In this document: in pieces, positions 61,297-64,000 of the stretch | Numbering within the stretch: the stretch's first letter is position 1 | Layout: each line of letters begins with the position of its first letter | Origin: Algoriphagus limi | GTDB lineage: Bacteria; Bacteroidota; Bacteroidia; Cytophagales; Cyclobacteriaceae | Direction of reading: 5' to 3' | Length of the DNA stretch: 64,000 nucleotides | NCBI RefSeq assembly: GCF_024919275.1 | Contig: NZ_JANWGH010000001.1 | Span: 806,001-870,000 of the forward strand | The notes under the pieces: generated by a model | What the model saw: the letters and a program-made list of their open reading frames with translations, nothing else | Databases searched by the model: none | Told to the model about the DNA's origin: nothing | Made by a program: the position numbers and the translations under genes

Positions 61297-61966
61297 TTTG
61301 AATGGTTTTAATAACCAGTTGATAGAAAAACTTAAATCGTTCGGCAGAATTAATGGAGTTTTCTGTCATGCCGGGCAAATGCTGTGAGTTGAATGACTGT
61401 AATAAACTCGATTCCAAAACTGTATAAACCAGTGTTTTTGGATACTTATAGTTAGGATTCAACTCAGAAATAATTTCTGCTATTCTTGCCCCAAACTTGT
61501 ACACTTGAGCAAAGACACCAGCTTCATGCTCATGATCCACCTCTTTCGTCAAAAATCCCTTTAATGACTCATTGATGACGATCTCTCGAAGCATAATAGG
61601 ATTCAGGTATTCATTTTTTTGGAAAATTGGACCATCGGATAGTAATCGAATAGCCAATTCCAGTCTTTGGGCAGGATCCTCCTGATTTGCCGTACCAAAA
61701 ACTAGATTATGCTCCATCCAACCCCAATACCAAGCTGTCAAATACAAGAGTAGTTTGTGTTTGTTCTCAAAATACCGATAAATAGCCGCTTCTGTGCTAC
61801 CGATCTCTTGAGAAAGCTTTTTAAATGTAAAATTCTCCAGTCCCAACTCCTTGATTAATCGCGTGCCTTCCTGCACTATTGCGATTCCAAGGGTAGAACT
61901 GAAGGGTTCTTTTTGATAGAGGTTTGGGTTTACCTCTACCTTCATTTTGCTTAGAATTGCCTCCAT
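61286..61966 (-). CDS. TetR/AcrR-family transcriptional regulator
   Basis: 226-residue regulator. The helix-turn-helix lies at about 30-75 (GLENFTFKKLSQEIGSTEAAIYRYFENKHKLLLYL, the TetR signature), followed by an all-helical ligand domain. It is the first gene of the export operon and overlaps the ABC gene by 11 bp, so it most likely regulates its own operon. Phased repeats (61976-62043) lie directly upstream as candidate operators. Confidence 0.92.
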   Translation of the reverse strand: MEAILSKMKVEVNPNLYQKEPFSSTLGIAIVQEGTRLIKELGLENFTFKKLSQEIGSTEAAIYRYFENKHKLLLYLTAWYWGWMEHNLVFGTANQEDPAQRLELAIRLLSDGPIFQKNEYLNPIMLREIVINESLKGFLTKEVDHEHEAGVFAQVYKFGARIAEIISELNPNYKYPKTLVYTVLESSLLQSFNSQHLPGMTENSINSAERFKFFYQLVIKTIQNDN

Positions 61967-61975
61967 TATTTTTCT

Positions 61976-62048
61976 GTAATATGAGGCTATAACGGGTAAT
62001 ACTTCGATTGGGTTTAGTAATATTCAACTTTTTGTTAGTAATATTTAC
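61976..62048 (-). promoter_or_regulatory. Phased GTAATA repeats upstream of the TetR-led operon (candidate operator array)
   Basis: On the plus strand GTAATA occurs at 61976-61981, 61996-62001, 62017-62022 and 62038-62043, spaced 20, 21 and 21 bp (two helical turns). Two of them extend to an identical 11-mer (TTAGTAATATT at 62014-62024 and 62035-62045), and the last is part of a palindrome GTAA-TAT-TTAC (62038-62048). They fill the gap before the tetR start codon. An inverted TATTAC lies at 62060-62065. Confidence 0.6.
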
Positions 62049-62061
62049 AAAAATCAATCTA

Positions 62062-62454
62062 TTACTTACTAAAGCCCCGATAATTCCAAGCCCAAAGCAT
62101 TAAAAGTGGATGAATAATTACCAAACGGGCCCAGGCTACCCATTCTGGAGTACAAAGACTATCTGGTACACATGAACCTATTTGAATAAAATAAACATGA
62201 CTGGGAATGAAAGCCAAAAGCATGAGAATAATTCCGTAAACAGCCCATTTTCGAGATTTATTAAAAATCAACCCAAAAGAAAATGAAATTTCAATGATCC
62301 CTGAAAGAGTATTTAAAATGTCTTGTTGAGGAAAATAATCGGGTATTAAAGGAAGGTAAAAATCTGGATTAAGAAAATGATTAATCCCTGCAAAAAGATA
62401 AAATATAGCTTGAATGTAAAGCCCCAAAGTGATTATTCTATCTTTTAATGCCAT
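62062..62454 (-). CDS. DoxX-family membrane protein
   Basis: 130-residue inner-membrane protein with four transmembrane helices (about 8-26, 47-65, 70-90, 108-124). The GLYIQAIFYLFAGINHFLNPDFYLPLIPDYFP start is typical of DoxX-like proteins. Function unknown, often linked with quinone or oxidative metabolism. The gene ends 95 bp before the TetR gene start, on the same strand, with the repeat array between. Confidence 0.85.
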   Translation of the reverse strand: MALKDRIITLGLYIQAIFYLFAGINHFLNPDFYLPLIPDYFPQQDILNTLSGIIEISFSFGLIFNKSRKWAVYGIILMLLAFIPSHVYFIQIGSCVPDSLCTPEWVAWARLVIIHPLLMLWAWNYRGFSK

Positions 62455-62533
62455 AAGGATTTCATTTTGAAATTAAATCTAGATAATCAGTAAACTCTCC
62501 GGGTTGAAAATGTTTCAATACCGAGAAATAAAA

Positions 62534-62565
62534 AGAGCTTGCCAAAATTGACAAGCTCTCTTTTT
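62534..62565 (-). terminator. Intrinsic terminator of the DUF983 gene
   Basis: AGAGCTTG / CAAGCTCT with extra inner pairs; a T-run follows on the minus strand just downstream of the DUF983 stop (62590). Confidence 0.85.
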
Positions 62566-62589
62566 ACATTTTAAATTACTTATTTAAGC

Positions 62590-62961
62590 TTAGTATCCTC
62601 GGTATTTCAATTTCCCAAGTCCATACAGATATAGAACTTTTGAATAACGCAACATCACGGGAACAAGAAGCAAATTGAGCGAAATAATGGTCGTCAGATA
62701 CATCCAAAGCTCAGGTTTTTCGATCAGGATGTTGATTGCTACAAAAACCGTAATGAATAATGCCACTGAAAAAGCATAGCTGATATACATAGCTCCATCA
62801 TAAAAGCTGGGTTCCGGTTGAAAACTAGCTCCACAAACAGAACAGGTCTTATTTACAGCGGTCAATTTTCTGAAACTCACTATAGAAACCGGAAAGATAT
62901 TTCCCTCTCTACATTTTGGGCATTTCGCCCCCAACATCGCTTGTCCTAATCCTTTTGCCAT
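62590..62961 (-). CDS. DUF983 family membrane protein
   Basis: 123-residue Bacteroidota membrane protein. N-terminal zinc-ribbon-like motif CPKC (14-17) with a later CSVC (40-43), then two transmembrane helices at about 57-78 and 85-105. The sequence matches DUF983 (QPEPSFYDGAMYISYAFS is the family core). Function unknown. Single gene on the minus strand, with a terminator after it. Confidence 0.9.
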   Translation of the reverse strand: MAKGLGQAMLGAKCPKCREGNIFPVSIVSFRKLTAVNKTCSVCGASFQPEPSFYDGAMYISYAFSVALFITVFVAINILIEKPELWMYLTTIISLNLLLVPVMLRYSKVLYLYGLGKLKYRGY

Positions 62962-63049
62962 TTTTCTCTGAAAATATCTGCAAAGCTAGAATTGCTGCTA
63001 CTTTTTTCTGTGACTTGAAGCACTATTGAAAGGTAAAAGGGAAAATAAA

Positions 63050-63253
63050 TCATCGGATTTCTTCCAACTCATAATCCTTCCCTTTTCCCCATCGCAAAAG
63101 TTCTTCCATGGTATAATATTCTAAGGTTTCTAAGTCCTTAACCTTGAAATTATCACCACTTAATCGGGCCATGATTTCCAAATAGCGAACCTCACCCTGA
63201 TTGACGAAGAGGTACTTTCGGCCAACCCGTAAATTATCTAGTGCTATGGGCAT
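63050..63253 (-). CDS. 67-residue uncharacterised protein
   Basis: Small soluble protein, basic/aromatic, no family recognised. Predicted beta-rich (KYLFVNQGEVRYLEIMARL and KVKDLETLEYYTMEELLRW), no signal peptide. It is coupled to the upstream DUF4920 gene by an overlapping stop/start TAATG (shared base at 63253), which argues that it is a real gene read from the same message. Function unknown. Confidence 0.72.
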   Translation of the reverse strand: MPIALDNLRVGRKYLFVNQGEVRYLEIMARLSGDNFKVKDLETLEYYTMEELLRWGKGKDYELEEIR

Positions 63254-63819
63254 TAGGCTTTGTCAAGAATCACAACCCCAGTTGCTTCAAAAGTAATTTC
63301 CTTTTTAGGGGAAACAATCGCATCAATCTCTTCTTGGCTTTTTCCTTGGTCTTTGGCGTAGTGACGTAGCGTTTCAACATCTGTCTCTGTAAAAACTGCT
63401 ACCCCTTCCAAAACAATTGGAAAGCCTTGAGAATTAGTAGGCACAAAAAATCCATAGTCTTTAAAAGTAACTCGGATACTTTCACCATCAGGCAATTCCA
63501 TGGTCAGCCAGCATCCTTTTGAGGTACAAACGTCCTGAATTTCTCCAGTGATTTTTCCTTCATAAGATCCAGAAGCCTCTACTTTTTCTACTAAATCAAC
63601 TAAAGTAATTGCTTCAGCCCCACTAATTTCTGCTCCGTAATTTCCGGGTACAATCTCTGCTACTCCGATTACAGCTTCAGTTGAGCTTTCCTCATGATGC
63701 ATACCTCCTTCATGGTGCATTTCTTCTTCATGAAGAGCCTCGGATGTTTCTGATTTTTGGCAGGAGTAAAATGTAATAGCGGATGCCGCTAATGCTAGGC
63801 CAAAATATTTTTTCAACAT
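63253..63819 (-). CDS. DUF4920 lipoprotein
   Basis: 188-residue periplasmic lipoprotein (signal to Cys20, TFYSC). A His/Glu-rich linker at about 28-46 (LHEEEMHHEGGMHHEES) may bind metal. DUF4920 core at about 60-188 with VCTSKGCWLTMELPDG (two Cys three residues apart), VTFKDYGFFVP and GVAVFTETDVETLRHYA. DUF4920 is Bacteroidota-typical with unknown function. The downstream 67-residue gene is translationally coupled. A TATTTTTG box lies 18 bases before the ATG. Confidence 0.9.
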   Translation of the reverse strand: MLKKYFGLALAASAITFYSCQKSETSEALHEEEMHHEGGMHHEESSTEAVIGVAEIVPGNYGAEISGAEAITLVDLVEKVEASGSYEGKITGEIQDVCTSKGCWLTMELPDGESIRVTFKDYGFFVPTNSQGFPIVLEGVAVFTETDVETLRHYAKDQGKSQEEIDAIVSPKKEITFEATGVVILDKA

Positions 63820-63836
63820 GTTCTTTTTATTTTATC

Positions 63837-63844
63837 CAAAAATA
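63837..63844 (-). promoter_or_regulatory. Candidate -7 element for the DUF4920 operon
   Basis: On the minus strand TATTTTTG, full TAnnTTTG match, 18 bases before the ATG. Nothing else is seen between here and the window end. Confidence 0.4.
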
Positions 63845-64000
63845 AAGGCAATTCCCGAAGTCCTAAAATATTTTAAGTGTGAATTGTCACCAATTGCTCT
63901 TTTGGATTCAATTAGTTTCAGCTCTAATTGCAATAATTATTGCTACCAAAATGATTTAAAACATTTATGACAATAAAACTTCTGAAATTTTGACAATCTC

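Overview
The window reads as a chromosomal stretch of a Bacteroidota bacterium, most likely of the order Cytophagales (Cyclobacteriaceae, Algoriphagus-like). The grounds are a gliding gene (gldC), Bacteroidota-restricted families (DUF3098, DUF983, DUF4920, DUF2911), promoter elements of the TAnnTTTG type, the ftsX-DUF3098-truB-ribF order, and an arginine operon built around the succinylornithine type of transcarbamylase. Base composition is about 40% GC throughout. There are no insertion sequences, phage genes, CRISPR arrays or visible gene decay; the region looks like ordinary vertically inherited core and semi-core genome.

Layout. 1-6.5 kb: the 3' part of glnS, a two-subunit exported molybdenum hydroxylase, a lactamase-fold hydrolase and a sugar-type dehydrogenase. 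6.6-18 kb: DUF2911, the helicase hrpB, several poorly known genes (among them a bacterial VLRF1/Vms1-type peptidyl-tRNA release factor), an MpaB-type oxygenase, a DsbA-like protein, an unlisted 51-residue zinc-ribbon membrane protein and an exported aminotransferase-fold protein. 17.7-26.3 kb: the complete arginine operon (acyltransferase, argG, argC, argD, argF', argB, argE-like, argH). 26.3-28.6 kb: SulP transporter plus beta carbonic anhydrase. 28.6-31.2 kb: SAM riboswitch, metY, metX. 31.2-37 kb: DUF2147, pdeM, ftsX, DUF3098, truB, ribF, a two-subunit 3-oxoacid CoA-transferase and gldC. 37.3-50.3 kb: a TonB-dependent receptor, a PIG-L deacetylase with a very large HEAT-repeat cytochrome lipoprotein, an arylsulfatase, an exported HAD lipoprotein, two outer-membrane barrels and a membrane-anchored AraC regulator. 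50.4-56.8 kb: two identical tRNA-Glu genes, gap, a KDG kinase/KDPG aldolase pair and small secreted proteins. 56.5-62 kb: a TetR-ABC-HlyD-TolC export operon. 62-64 kb: DoxX, DUF983, a 67-residue protein and a DUF4920 lipoprotein.

The most interesting observation is in front of the arginine operon. A 39-codon open frame at 17799-17918 carries four consecutive arginine codons and a fifth just before its stop. It is followed by competing stems that share one strand, the later one ending in a T-rich tract. This has the architecture of a ribosome-mediated attenuator sensing charged tRNA-Arg, whereas arginine operons are usually discussed in terms of ArgR repression. The rest of the operon supports a succinylated route to arginine: the substrate-selecting residue of the transcarbamylase is Val90.

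Other points worth a second look: four GTAATA boxes at 20-21 bp spacing in front of the TetR-led export operon; an ABC subunit in that operon whose Walker B, signature and H-loop residues are all replaced; a SAM riboswitch whose closing strand has two identical 7-base partners; and the VLRF1-type release factor. All functional calls are made by reading the sequence, without database searches.
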